DNA of 26,735 nt from Acidobacteria bacterium UBA2999 (GTDB lineage Bacteria > Acidobacteriota > Vicinamibacteria > Vicinamibacterales > UBA2999): NCBI GenBank assembly GCA_002346475.1, contig DDZV01000049.1:1-26735 (forward strand), in the 5' to 3' direction. Below are positions 1-7,647 of this stretch, in pieces. The position numbers and the translations under genes are program-made. Position 1 is the first letter of the stretch, and each line of letters opens with the position of its first letter. The notes beneath the pieces are model-generated. The model had not been told where the DNA came from. It saw nothing but the letters and a program-made list of their open reading frames with translations, and ran no database searches.

Positions 1-1
1 G

Positions 2-259
2 GTAGTTGATGGAAATGTGAATAAGTTTCTTAAATTTAATCTAGATGGGCATCTCCAGTACACCTGGGGGACAGGACCCGGAGGTAAACCCGGACATGTC
101 TGGGGCACGCATCGGATCAGTGTCGACTCCGACGGGAATTTCTATACTGCTGCCGTGTGGGGTGGACGAGCACAGAAGTTCACGCCGAAAGAAGGTGCCG
201 ACCCGGCGAAGCTCGTCGGCAGTTTCCTTGATTTCCCCGCTCATCCGTACGAAGGATAG
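2..259 (+). CDS. NHL-repeat beta-propeller protein, C-terminal part (5' truncated by window edge)
   Basis: The frame is open from the first complete codon at position 2 to a TAG at 257-259, so only the last 85 residues are present and the true start lies to the left. The visible peptide has NHL-propeller character: short blade-like units such as KFNLDGHLQYTWG and RISVDSDGNFYTAAVWGGRAQKF, where a V-D-S-D-G-N-x-Y turn is followed by a strand ending in Q-K-F. This pattern is typical of the NHL family and of secreted peptidyl-glycine lyase-like propellers found in Acidobacteriota. The catalytic or ligand-binding part is not in the window, so no activity can be assigned. A large inverted repeat follows 17 bases after the stop and may end transcription. 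The propeller call is fairly sure; the function is unknown. Confidence 0.7.
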   Translation, partial: VVDGNVNKFLKFNLDGHLQYTWGTGPGGKPGHVWGTHRISVDSDGNFYTAAVWGGRAQKFTPKEGADPAKLVGSFLDFPAHPYEG

Positions 260-276
260 GGAAAGACAACCATGCT

Positions 277-337
277 CCGTGTGTGAAGTGTTCATCTCTC
301 CTAGCTACAGCTAGAAACGTAGAAGCTTCACACACGG
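277..337. repeat. Nested inverted repeat, candidate terminator
   Basis: A perfect 12-bp inverted repeat is formed by 277-288 (CCGTGTGTGAAG) and 326-337 (CTTCACACACGG). Its 37-base loop holds a second small hairpin, CTAGC/GCTAG at 301-305 and 310-314. It follows the stop of the propeller gene by 17 bases and precedes the antiporter by 82 bases. The downstream bases are only moderately T-rich (TATTCTCT), so it is not a textbook intrinsic terminator. It could equally be a regulatory or cruciform-forming site. Confidence 0.5.
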
Positions 338-419
338 TATTCTCTAAGCACAGACCAACAAGTAACGAGCCTTTTACTACAGTGCACACAAGACTTATGT
401 CGAAGTAATAACTTCAGCG

Positions 420-1673
420 ATGACTATTGCCAACATCTTCAATCTAGTCGCGCTCTTGGTCGCTCTCGCTACCGTTTTTGGGTACGTTAACCACCGTTGG
501 CTACGACTTCCCCACACCATTGGACTAGTTGTAATTGCTCTTACCGTGTCCATTTGCCTGCTTGTTGTGGATGCTATTGTCCCAGCGCTAGGAATAGAAA
601 CGACCGTTCGCCTAACACTAATTAACATTGATTTTGAAGATGTGCTCATGAAAGGCATCCTCAGCTTTCTGCTGTTTGCAGGTGCGCTCCACGTAGATCT
701 CGACGCATTATTAAAACATCGCTGGGCTATCTCAACACTAGCGACTGTCGGCATCGTTATCTCAACTGTTGTCGTTGCGACCCTCATGCACTTCGGGCTT
801 AGCGCCCTTGGCCTCTACCTCCCCTTTGGCCAATGCCTTGTATTCGGAGCTCTTATATCGCCAACAGACCCGATAGCAGTCATGAGTATTCTGAAGAAAA
901 TAAATGTTCCACAGAGCCTCGAAACAAAAATTGCAGGTGAGAGCTTACTGAATGATGGCGTTGGTGTCGTACTGTTCACAGTCTTGGTTGCTCTCACAAC
1001 TGGCGGGGAACATTCCCTAACTCTGACTGGAGCCCTCAACCTGTTTCTGCTAGAAGCGGTCGGCGGCGTGGCCTTCGGACTCGTGACTGGCTACTTAGCC
1101 TATTCCACAATGAAAGCGATCGACGACTATCATCTTGAGATTCTCGTCACGCTATCACTAGTGATGGGAACCTACTCAGTTGCATCGTTCTTGCATGTAT
1201 CCGGACCACTCGCTGTTGTCATTGCTGGCCTCTTTATTGGCAATCAAGGCAAGCGCCTCGCCATGAGCGAGTCAACGCGTCAACATATCGACACATTCTG
1301 GATAATGATCGACGAGATCCTTAACTCATTATTATTTCTAGCGATTGGGTTCGAAATAGTTGCCATTACCATTACTGGATCGATTGTCGGTGCCATTGCC
1401 TTAGCAGTCCCCATCGTGCTCTTGGCACGACTTGTTGCAGTCGCAGGACCCATTACTACCCTTGGCTTGCGCCAGGAGTTTTCTCGCGGAGTAATTCCTA
1501 TTCTCACCTGGGGTGGACTGCGCGGGGGGATTTCTGTTGCACTCGCACTTTCCCTCCCTGAGAGCCCTCACAAGCCTCTACTCTTGGCCATCACCTATGG
1601 TGTCGTCATCTTTTCAATCGTCATTCAAGGACTCACGATTGAACGAGTTGTACGAGCCACTGCTCGCCCTTAG
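420..1673 (+). CDS. Sodium/proton antiporter, CPA1 family (NhaP-like)
   Basis: The 417-residue product is an inner-membrane cation/proton antiporter with about 11-12 hydrophobic segments over its whole length. Family hallmarks are visible: ALISPTDPIAV around residues 144-154 (the P-T-D-P motif); AGESLLNDGVGVVLF around 172-186, whose Asn-Asp pair is the ion-binding centre of electroneutral CPA1 exchangers; and a C-terminal GGLRGGISVALALSLP segment. Length is normal for a bacterial NhaP without a large cytoplasmic tail. It would exchange Na+ or K+ for H+ to control pH or salt. Start: ATG 420 is the first in-frame start, but there is no clear Shine-Dalgarno; a small hairpin (GAAGT/ACTTC, 402-406 and 411-415) lies where it would be expected. 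The gene is transcribed alone and ends at a strong terminator. Ion preference cannot be told from sequence. Confidence 0.93.
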   Translation: MTIANIFNLVALLVALATVFGYVNHRWLRLPHTIGLVVIALTVSICLLVVDAIVPALGIETTVRLTLINIDFEDVLMKGILSFLLFAGALHVDLDALLKHRWAISTLATVGIVISTVVVATLMHFGLSALGLYLPFGQCLVFGALISPTDPIAVMSILKKINVPQSLETKIAGESLLNDGVGVVLFTVLVALTTGGEHSLTLTGALNLFLLEAVGGVAFGLVTGYLAYSTMKAIDDYHLEILVTLSLVMGTYSVASFLHVSGPLAVVIAGLFIGNQGKRLAMSESTRQHIDTFWIMIDEILNSLLFLAIGFEIVAITITGSIVGAIALAVPIVLLARLVAVAGPITTLGLRQEFSRGVIPILTWGGLRGGISVALALSLPESPHKPLLLAITYGVVIFSIVIQGLTIERVVRATARP

Positions 1674-1734
1674 CACCACTGTGGAATAACCATACTGTAG
1701 AGTAGATTGAAATGTGACTTGAAAGTCTTAAGCA

Positions 1735-1775
1735 AACGAAAGGCGACGTAGAAACACGCCGCCTTTCGTTTTTTC
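1735..1775. terminator. Intrinsic terminator between convergent genes, possibly bidirectional
   Basis: A perfect 11-bp stem, AACGAAAGGCG (1735-1745) and CGCCTTTCGTT (1760-1770), is followed by TTTTC on the plus strand. It lies 61 bases after the antiporter stop. On the minus strand the same stem follows the VOC gene (stop at 1795) and is trailed by TTTGC, so it may serve both genes. Confidence 0.85.
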
Positions 1776-1794
1776 TAACCGTGTAACAGTTGAT

Positions 1795-2307
1795 CTAGTA
1801 AGGCTTCGTACCAACTTTCGTTCCAACTTGAATACGAACACCATCTGGATCGTGTAAATAGGAACCTGGCGCAGCATCAGGATCGGGTGGATGGAAAACC
1901 CCGCCACGAGACTCAATGATCTCTTTGACTTCATCGCCGGTGGGCCCACCAGACGCAATACGAATACCAATATGATCTACTTTCCCCGCAGGTTTTAACT
2001 TTCGAAATGACAACAAAAGATTCCCTGGTGTGCCTGCGTGAGCAATTTCCTCGCTGTCATCTGTCATTGCACCGGCACGAATCTGTATCATGCCGAACAT
2101 TTTTCGATACCACGCTCCAGACTCTGCAGCGTTACTCGCATTGATCTGAAGATGATCGAAGCCTACTACTTCAAAATCATGATTGTCGGCTGACGCAGAC
2201 TTCGTAGTTGCGGCAGCGGTTAGAAACGCAAGGCCTTGTATAAGTTCCCGTCGTGTCACAGACCCCTTCTCATAGCGACTCAAAAGCTTGGCAATAATAC
2301 TTTCCAC
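1795..2307 (-). CDS. Exported VOC-family (glyoxalase/dioxygenase-fold) protein with Tat-like signal
   Basis: A 170-residue protein with a vicinal-oxygen-chelate fold. The N-terminus has a twin-arginine-like signal (SVTRRELIQGLAFLTAAA, then KSASA as a likely cleavage region), so it should be exported folded, perhaps with metal bound. The VOC core shows both half-motifs: FDHLQINASNAAESGAWYRK and VDHIGIRI, and an ending at YLHDPDGVRIQV. In metal-binding glyoxalases that last motif normally carries Glu (DPDGxxIEL); here it is Gln, so the metal site may be altered. Start: GTG 2307 is preferred because AAGGAGG sits 5 bases before it, whereas ATG 2322 has no ribosome site and its own first codons form that Shine-Dalgarno. 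It is the third gene of a minus-strand series with the dienelactone hydrolase and a haem-c/propeller gene. Substrate unknown; lyase, isomerase or dioxygenase chemistry are all possible. Confidence 0.82.
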   Translation of the reverse strand: MESIIAKLLSRYEKGSVTRRELIQGLAFLTAAATTKSASADNHDFEVVGFDHLQINASNAAESGAWYRKMFGMIQIRAGAMTDDSEEIAHAGTPGNLLLSFRKLKPAGKVDHIGIRIASGGPTGDEVKEIIESRGGVFHPPDPDAAPGSYLHDPDGVRIQVGTKVGTKPY

Positions 2308-2312
2308 AGATG

Positions 2313-2319
2313 CCTCCTT
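2313..2319 (-). promoter_or_regulatory. Ribosome binding site that decides the VOC start
   Basis: AAGGAGG on the minus strand, 5 bases from GTG 2307. It lies downstream of ATG 2322 and so argues against that ATG. Confidence 0.7.
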
Positions 2320-2367
2320 CATATTGCAGATAATAAACCTGCGTTTAAAAAATTCCTAAGACTGCCG

Positions 2368-4056
2368 TTAATCAAGTATTTCAACACGGAGAATTCGTGC
2401 TGAACGCATATTAGACATAAGAAGCGATACGCCTTCAGCTGTTGGATCAAATGTAATCTCCTTTACATCCATTTCGTTTGGCATGAGAAATTCAACAATC
2501 TCTCCAGTTTCTGGGTTCAATCGGGCTAATCGATCCGTAGTATTACTTGTAGCCCAAACATGGCCATCCTTGTCCGGTGCACTGGCTGTGTAAGGGGTGA
2601 AGTACTTACGCAATGACCATTCCTTAATTTCCTCAGTGCGTGTATCAAACATCGCAATCTTGTCTGCGTTGTATTCAGCAAACCAGTAACGATCCTGATC
2701 ATCCATACGACCACGCCGGCCAAATGCATACGGAGTAGGCAATGGCCAATAGTTTGCCTCTCCAGCCTCAACATCGTAGCCGTTGATCCCAGCAATGGTA
2801 GCCATATACGGGTTCCCCTTTGAGTTCACGACTACCTGGTACCCAGTGTAGTCACAGCACTCAAGAAAGGTTGCCTCGAGCTTCGCGGTTGCAGTATCAA
2901 CCCGATGAAACGGATTGAGCGCACCACCCAGCCATACCTTGTTGTCAGGTCCGAGAGCAGTAAATTGTCCCGTGGCACCCTCAACAATTGTGATCTCTTC
3001 GGTTTCTGGATCGAACTTAGTGAGCAAGGCTGCTCCTCCTGCGACACGCATCGGGAACCAGACATTATCATCGTTGTCCACTGTCACATCACGTGTTCCA
3101 GGTAAGTGCCCCTGTGGAACAGGGGGAAGGTCATATTCCGTAAAGGTATGGGTTTTTGGATTCAGTTTTCCAATCACCTGATGGCTCTCATCGCCGTACC
3201 ACACGTTGCCCTTGGAATCGACATCCATATCATGAGACTCAGCCACTTTCCTCGGCTGGTCCCATTCCGTGATGATGACACGAGTAGCTGGACCGGTAGG
3301 TCGAGGTAAAAGTGCTTTAAGCTCATACGGCCAAGTTGTTCGACCACCACTGAGAGTTAATGTCGTTAAATATTCCGCCAACTCAGTGATCGGCCAACTA
3401 CCCCAATTGTCTCCAACGCCTTCATCAGGGCCATTCGGAGTTGGTCGACCAAACGAATCTCCATAATTTAATAATCGTTGCCCCCAACCACGACCATCAT
3501 CACTAGCAGCAGTGCCATCAGGATAGTACGCATTCATTCGTCTAATGACACGACCGTATTGTGCAGCGGTATGGTTAGATCGTGCGATTCGCTGAAAAGA
3601 GTGACAGTAATTACAGCTCTTCGCCTCGTAAACAAATCGGTCTTTCTGTTCGGGCGTCCCAGGCATCGCCATTGTCCATTCAAGTGTTGACAGTTGCTTA
3701 GACAGATCTTCCGTTTCCTGAAGCTCTAGATTCACAGCAGCCGTCTGCTCTGAGGTTACGGTAATCAGGCCTGGATCAACGAGATCATACCCAATAGCTC
3801 GAATTTTTAACGAGTAGGTTCCAGCCTCCAGATGCGTACGAGGGTAGCTATAGCGTCCCTGCGCGTCACTAACAACGGTGACGGTATGGTTGGCTCCTTC
3901 TTCACGGGCTATGACAAGGACTCCCTCCATATTCCCTTCCTGTTGGGAACTCACAACACCATTGATTGCCACTCCACTTTGAGCTTGCAATGTAATGAAT
4001 GCAGGTCCTGTCAGAACAACTGTCATTGCAAGTATCAAAAAGTTACGAACACGCAT
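2368..4056 (-). CDS. Periplasmic protein: carboxypeptidase-regulatory-like domain, haem c site, Vgb-like beta-propeller
   Basis: A 562-residue exported protein. Residues 1-26 are a Sec signal (cleavage near LQAQ). Residues about 29-112 form a transthyretin-like carboxypeptidase-regulatory domain (INGVVSSQQEG..GVLVIARE.., SDAQGRYSYP, AGTYSLKIRAIGYD). A single haem-c attachment motif CNYCH is at 148-152. From about 268 there is a propeller of the streptogramin-lyase (Vgb) type with repeats such as GNVWYGDESHQVIGKLNP, DNVWFPM and GHVWATSNTTDRLARLNP. The family name does not imply antibiotic lyase activity; with a haem upstream, a redox or sensing role is more likely. The start is ATG 4056: GGAGGT lies 4 bases upstream and the signal peptide begins there; ATG 4101 would add 15 residues without a ribosome site. 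It is a more distant relative of the two larger haem-c/propeller proteins at 8526 and 13452. Function unproven. Confidence 0.85.
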   Translation of the reverse strand: MRVRNFLILAMTVVLTGPAFITLQAQSGVAINGVVSSQQEGNMEGVLVIAREEGANHTVTVVSDAQGRYSYPRTHLEAGTYSLKIRAIGYDLVDPGLITVTSEQTAAVNLELQETEDLSKQLSTLEWTMAMPGTPEQKDRFVYEAKSCNYCHSFQRIARSNHTAAQYGRVIRRMNAYYPDGTAASDDGRGWGQRLLNYGDSFGRPTPNGPDEGVGDNWGSWPITELAEYLTTLTLSGGRTTWPYELKALLPRPTGPATRVIITEWDQPRKVAESHDMDVDSKGNVWYGDESHQVIGKLNPKTHTFTEYDLPPVPQGHLPGTRDVTVDNDDNVWFPMRVAGGAALLTKFDPETEEITIVEGATGQFTALGPDNKVWLGGALNPFHRVDTATAKLEATFLECCDYTGYQVVVNSKGNPYMATIAGINGYDVEAGEANYWPLPTPYAFGRRGRMDDQDRYWFAEYNADKIAMFDTRTEEIKEWSLRKYFTPYTASAPDKDGHVWATSNTTDRLARLNPETGEIVEFLMPNEMDVKEITFDPTAEGVSLLMSNMRSARILRVEILD

Positions 4057-4060
4057 ACGT

Positions 4061-4066
4061 ACCTCC
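4061..4066 (-). promoter_or_regulatory. Ribosome binding site fixing the start of the haem-c/propeller gene
   Basis: GGAGGT on the minus strand, 4 bases before ATG 4056. It selects this start over ATG 4101. Confidence 0.75.
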
Positions 4067-4144
4067 ATAGAAAAGATTGCTGCTAAAGCACAACGAAACA
4101 TCTAAACCTACAAAAACAAGATATCGCTTTATACCATCTAGAGC

Positions 4145-5017
4145 TTAGTGCTCGAGATGTTCCCGAAAGAATGTCAGCGTGTGCATCCATCCCTGCTCAG
4201 CTGCCCGAAGATTTGCCCCTTCACGTTCAGCCTGTGCACGAAGGAATCCATGTCCAGCACCAGGAAAAATAACTGACTCGTATGACTGACCGAGCGCTGC
4301 CATTGCGTTTTCAGCTGGTGAAATTGTGGCGTTAACACGTTCATCATCTTCACCGTATAGGCCCAGTACTGGGGCCTTAATCCGATCAAAATCAGTAGCG
4401 TCCGCTGGTGAAGTCCCATAGTACACAACTGCTGCGTGAAGATCAGGTTGGTCAACTGCGTAAGCAAAACTTGCCATGCCGCCCCAACAAAAACCAACGG
4501 AACCAATCCGTCCACTCCCAGCAGGAATATCAAGCGCATACGCACGCACAGCATCTAGACGTCGAGTACGTTCGTTATGTTCAAGCGCAAGAATTGCCTT
4601 CACTGCCTCATCACGAGAGCCAAAAGCATCAGTACCGCCACCATTGGGACCTCTCCCAGAAAGAAGGTCAGGAGCGACAGCAATAAATCCTTCCGCTGCA
4701 AACTGGTCAGCAACAGCACGCACCCACTCAGTAAGACCATAAATCTCATGAATCACAAGTACAATAGGTGCCTTGCCTGATCGCTCAGGGTACACAACCC
4801 AAGTTTTAACAGGCATATCACTTCCAGGTAATTCGACAGCCACCCACTCGCCATGTCGAGGCGATGCCTCTAATACAGCAGGGGCCGTGTCTTCTGTTGC
4901 GGGCAGTGTCTGAGGCAAGGGCGTGGTGCTTGGTACCGGTTCAGAAGCACAAGCCATCGTAAAACCACACACAATCACTAGTAATCTGGACATACATTTT
5001 TGTCGAAGATCTAACAT
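4145..5017 (-). CDS. Exported dienelactone hydrolase family protein
   Basis: A 290-residue alpha/beta hydrolase of the dienelactone hydrolase (DLH) family. The catalytic triad is visible: Cys177 in GSVGFCWGG, Asp225 in YGEDDERV and His256 in GAGHGF. The segment VLVIHEIYGLTEWVRAVAD is the characteristic DLH strand-loop around residues 87-104. The protein is about 50 residues longer than cytoplasmic DLH enzymes because of an N-terminal signal (RLLVIVCGFTMAC) and a Pro/Thr-rich spacer, so it is exported and perhaps lipid-anchored at Cys23, although the lipobox is not canonical. The start at ATG 5017 is supported by GGGGGAG 5 bases upstream; ATG 4993 lacks a site. DLH enzymes open lactone rings (chlorocatechol and related pathways) or cleave esters. 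It is the first gene of the minus-strand series with the haem-c/propeller and VOC genes, which suggests a joint catabolic role. Substrate unknown. Confidence 0.9.
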   Translation of the reverse strand: MLDLRQKCMSRLLVIVCGFTMACASEPVPSTTPLPQTLPATEDTAPAVLEASPRHGEWVAVELPGSDMPVKTWVVYPERSGKAPIVLVIHEIYGLTEWVRAVADQFAAEGFIAVAPDLLSGRGPNGGGTDAFGSRDEAVKAILALEHNERTRRLDAVRAYALDIPAGSGRIGSVGFCWGGMASFAYAVDQPDLHAAVVYYGTSPADATDFDRIKAPVLGLYGEDDERVNATISPAENAMAALGQSYESVIFPGAGHGFLRAQAEREGANLRAAEQGWMHTLTFFREHLEH

Positions 5018-5467
5018 ACATTCTCCCCCGCCTGTGGGGTCCCGTGGATCTGTGTTATCCGATATCTCCTGCTTAGAAATAACCTGATTCTCAGGAGATT
5101 AAGCCCCTGTTATTACTCAAAAATAGCTCCCTAGTAGAAACCGGTCTTGCTTGAACGTCAACAGTTGAGGTCATAACAGGCCTGTAATTAGGGCGTCTGC
5201 CACCACTAGCCGGGTCAGCCTACACCGCTAGTTTCATAAGTTCAACACTCAAAAGTCCTTAAAAATAAACAGCTTCCGTCGATAGCGGTGTTTCTTGCTA
5301 GATATTCAGCCTAGATCTATGAACCCGTATAATTTTCTCCACTTACCCACCATTCTTTGGCGTAAACTTCACGTTCGGGCTGCACTTGGCGGGGGGCACC
5401 GGATGTGACCAACATCGTCTGAGCGGTTAAATAGCAGGCCGACTTCTAATATAGGGAGGACGATAGG
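5018..5467. other. 450-bp divergent intergenic control region
   Basis: No convincing gene lies here. It separates the minus-strand DLH series from the plus-strand cyclase series and must hold promoters for both. Visible elements: a perfect 8-bp inverted repeat ATCTCCTG (5064-5071) / CAGGAGAT (5092-5099) near the DLH start, and a TATAAT at 5328-5333 facing the cyclase gene, with only a weak -35 match (TTCAGC, 5305-5310, 17-base spacing). The rest is unremarkable. Confidence 0.5.
5064..5099. repeat. Inverted repeat, candidate operator or leader hairpin
   Basis: ATCTCCTG and CAGGAGAT are perfect complements separated by 20 bases. Within the span, CCTGA TTC TCAGG (5083-5095) can form an alternative small hairpin that uses part of the same right arm. 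It lies 47-82 bases upstream of the DLH start, so it could be a regulator site or mRNA leader structure. No regulator gene is adjacent. Confidence 0.35.
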
Positions 5468-6502
5468 ATGAAACTCAAGGCACTCGCGGCTGCTGCACTA
5501 GTCGCGATACTCGCTTGGTACTCAATGCCAGCACGAGCCCAAATCGTGGGAAATGCAAACTCTGATCGAGCACCACAAACCATTGCCGAGTTCGAAGCCC
5601 TGAAGGAACAGGTATCGAATTGGGGTCGATGGGGAGATGACGACGAACTTGGTTTGTTAAATTTGGTTACAAATGAAAAGCGTAAGGCGGCAGCTGCTTT
5701 AGTAGAAACTGGTGTTGCTGTTTCACTCGCACACACGCTTATCACGGAAAAAGCCGTGGATACACCGAATGAACCCGGCCAAGGTCTAGGACCATTTCTA
5801 ATGGAAAACAATGGGACCAGATTTACAATCAGCTTCCATAGCACAACGCACAGCCATATCGACGCTGTCTGTCAGTTTGATTACAAGGGATTGCTCTACA
5901 ACGGCTACAAAATCTCAGAGGTAAAGGGCCCTGACGGCTGCGCAGTATCAGATATCAACATGAACAAGTCTGGCTTCACCACACGGGGCATCTTGATGGA
6001 TATTCCTCGCCTAAGAGGCGTGCCCTACCTTGAGCCTGGCACACCAGTTTATCCAGAAGATTTCGATGCATGGGAAAAACAAGCTGGCTTTAAAGTAGAA
6101 GAGGGTGATGCTATTTTCCTCCGCACAGGTCGGTGGAAGCGTCGCGAAGAGGTAGGACCATGGAACTTGATCCCGCCAAATCCGGAAGCAGGCGAAGCTG
6201 GGTATCACGTTTCAGTCATTCCGTGGCTACATGAACGTGGTGTGGCCATTATTGGGGCCGACATGTCAAACGACGTGCGACCCTCTGGCGTACATCCAGA
6301 TGTCCTCCAGTTCACGCGTACCATGCCAGTGCACTCGCTCTTTATTGTGGATATGGGTGGCTACGTAATTGATGCGATGGACTTTGAAGAACTCTCTGAA
6401 GTGGCAGCAGAACATAATCGCTGGCATTTCATGGTTACAGGTGCCCCAACGGCTGCTAAAGGTGGCACAGGATCGCTGCTCAATCTAACTGCGATCTTCT
6501 AA
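5468..6502 (+). CDS. Exported cyclase-family (kynurenine formamidase-like) hydrolase
   Basis: A 344-residue protein of the putative cyclase/kynurenine formamidase superfamily, which are metal-dependent amide, ester or lactone hydrolases. A Sec signal spans about residues 1-24 (cleavage ARA-Q). The metal-binding block is HSTTHSHIDAVCQF, with His128, His130 and Asp132 matching the family pattern HxGTHxDxPxH; the usual Gly is Thr and the later Pro-x-His positions are changed. The downstream family segments EGDAIFLRTGRW and GVAIIGADMSNDV are present. GGGAGGA lies 7 bases before ATG 5468. It is longer than the roughly 210-residue cytoplasmic formamidases and belongs to the longer bacterial cyclase group (~300-350 residues). 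It heads the plus-strand series with two DGKPDLxGIW proteins. The hydrolase fold is sure; the substrate is not. Confidence 0.88.
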   Translation: MKLKALAAAALVAILAWYSMPARAQIVGNANSDRAPQTIAEFEALKEQVSNWGRWGDDDELGLLNLVTNEKRKAAAALVETGVAVSLAHTLITEKAVDTPNEPGQGLGPFLMENNGTRFTISFHSTTHSHIDAVCQFDYKGLLYNGYKISEVKGPDGCAVSDINMNKSGFTTRGILMDIPRLRGVPYLEPGTPVYPEDFDAWEKQAGFKVEEGDAIFLRTGRWKRREEVGPWNLIPPNPEAGEAGYHVSVIPWLHERGVAIIGADMSNDVRPSGVHPDVLQFTRTMPVHSLFIVDMGGYVIDAMDFEELSEVAAEHNRWHFMVTGAPTAAKGGTGSLLNLTAIF

Positions 6503-6509
6503 TTTTTTC

Positions 6510-6540
6510 CCCGGGGGATCGGTCTTCCGACCCCCCCGGG
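6510..6540. terminator. GC-rich hairpin after the cyclase gene
   Basis: CCCGGGGG (6510-6517) pairs with CCCCCGGG (6533-6540), and a further TCGG/CCGA stem closes on a TCTT loop. It starts 8 bases after the stop codon. It is very stable, but the T-run (TTTTTT) lies on the 5' side instead of after it, so it is an atypical terminator or an mRNA 3'-end stabiliser. Confidence 0.55.
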
Positions 6541-6617
6541 ACGATATACTGCCAGGGTTAATTCATCTGCAGGATTATTTAATACATAGATGCAAGAGCG
6601 ATAGGGAGATAGAGAGT

Positions 6618-7559
6618 ATGCGAACACGATTCTTTGGTGCACTAGCCATAGCAGCTATTGTTAGCAGCGTAGGGATTCTAGGAAACGAGCAAGCAACCCG
6701 AGGGGGTGTCGCATCAGCTGGACAAGATGCTGAGCCAACGCGGACGTGTGACATGGTCTACAACTTTCCTGAATTCCATAAATGTGCTGTTGAAAATATG
6801 GGTTCGTTTGAACCACCTCGGAATGCAGACGGCAAACCAGACCTCAATGGTATCTGGAGGCCAACCCGCATTGCTCAAGATATTGAAGAGATTGTTCCCG
6901 GTCAGTACGGCAACTTCCCTCACATGCACACGCTTATTGTTGATCCACCCAACGGCAAGTTTCCTTATAACGAATGGGCAATGAAAGAACGCTTCAATAA
7001 TGAGAAAGTATTTCTGTCACCAACTGCGGTCTGCCTGCCTGTTGCACAGCCGCGCTGGAGCTACTCGCCAGTTTCAGTCACTGGTCACCGAATCATGCAA
7101 CAAGAAGATCTAATTGTATTTTCGATGGAACGTCTCCACACGTATCGCATGATTCATATGGACGATCGACCACTCCTGCCCGAAGATATCCATCTATGGC
7201 AAGGTGATTCACGTGGCCACTGGGACGGCAATACGTTGGTAATCAAAACCACGAATTTAAATGACCTGATGTGGATGGACCATATTGGGACTTTCTTGAG
7301 CCCAGATGTCACCACTGAAGAACGCATCACGTTTGTAGATGAGAATACCCTGCATTACGAACAGACTATTACTGACCCAAATGTCTTCACACAACCAGTG
7401 ACAATCTCCGTACCGTTCTTGAGATCTGTGACTGACAACCCTGTAGATTTGATGGATCTAGAAGACACGAGTGTTGAAAACTGTGAAGAAGAACTAATTC
7501 ACATGATGAATGTTGGACAGGTACCGTTCCCAGGGTACGAAGGAATTGCACCAAAGTAA
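6618..7559 (+). CDS. Secreted protein of unknown function, DGKPDLxGIW family (paralog A)
   Basis: A 313-residue exported protein with an N-terminal signal (RFFGALAIAAIVSSVGILG). I do not recognise a named domain. The motif NADGKPDLNGIWRP near residues 72-85 marks a family of secreted proteins common in Acidobacteriota. Further conserved blocks are HLWQGDSRGHWDGNTLVI and ITDPNVFTQPVTISVPF; both recur in the next gene, so the two are paralogs. Several Cys residues (CDMVYNFPEFHKC near the mature N-terminus, AVCLP, ENCEEE near the end) suggest disulfides. ATG 6618 follows GGGAGATAGAGAGT, a weak ribosome site. Downstream of the cyclase gene by 115 bases and upstream of paralog B by 88 bases, so the three are probably co-expressed, unless the hairpin after the cyclase separates them. 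The protein could bind a lipid or other small molecule; nothing in the sequence proves it. Confidence 0.75.
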   Translation: MRTRFFGALAIAAIVSSVGILGNEQATRGGVASAGQDAEPTRTCDMVYNFPEFHKCAVENMGSFEPPRNADGKPDLNGIWRPTRIAQDIEEIVPGQYGNFPHMHTLIVDPPNGKFPYNEWAMKERFNNEKVFLSPTAVCLPVAQPRWSYSPVSVTGHRIMQQEDLIVFSMERLHTYRMIHMDDRPLLPEDIHLWQGDSRGHWDGNTLVIKTTNLNDLMWMDHIGTFLSPDVTTEERITFVDENTLHYEQTITDPNVFTQPVTISVPFLRSVTDNPVDLMDLEDTSVENCEEELIHMMNVGQVPFPGYEGIAPK

Positions 7560-7647
7560 CCCTGCAGAACGCTACTCTAACGAATCGAGAAATAATAGGA
7601 ACGCAAACGTTTATGAATCAATTACATACTCAGGGAGTAAAGGACCG

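Noticed and set aside
395..787. 130-codon open frame antisense to the antiporter
   Set aside because: It lies wholly opposite a well-supported membrane transporter, has no family features, and its composition is that expected of a reversed hydrophobic gene.
2368..4056. Naming the propeller protein a virginiamycin B (streptogramin) lyase
   Set aside because: The propeller repeats match the fold, but the haem c site and extra domain make antibiotic cleavage unlikely, and catalytic residues could not be verified.
7510..7647. N-terminal extension of the second DGKPDLxGIW protein
   Set aside because: It overlaps the end of the previous gene and reads as non-signal sequence; the signal peptide and ribosome site both indicate ATG 7648.
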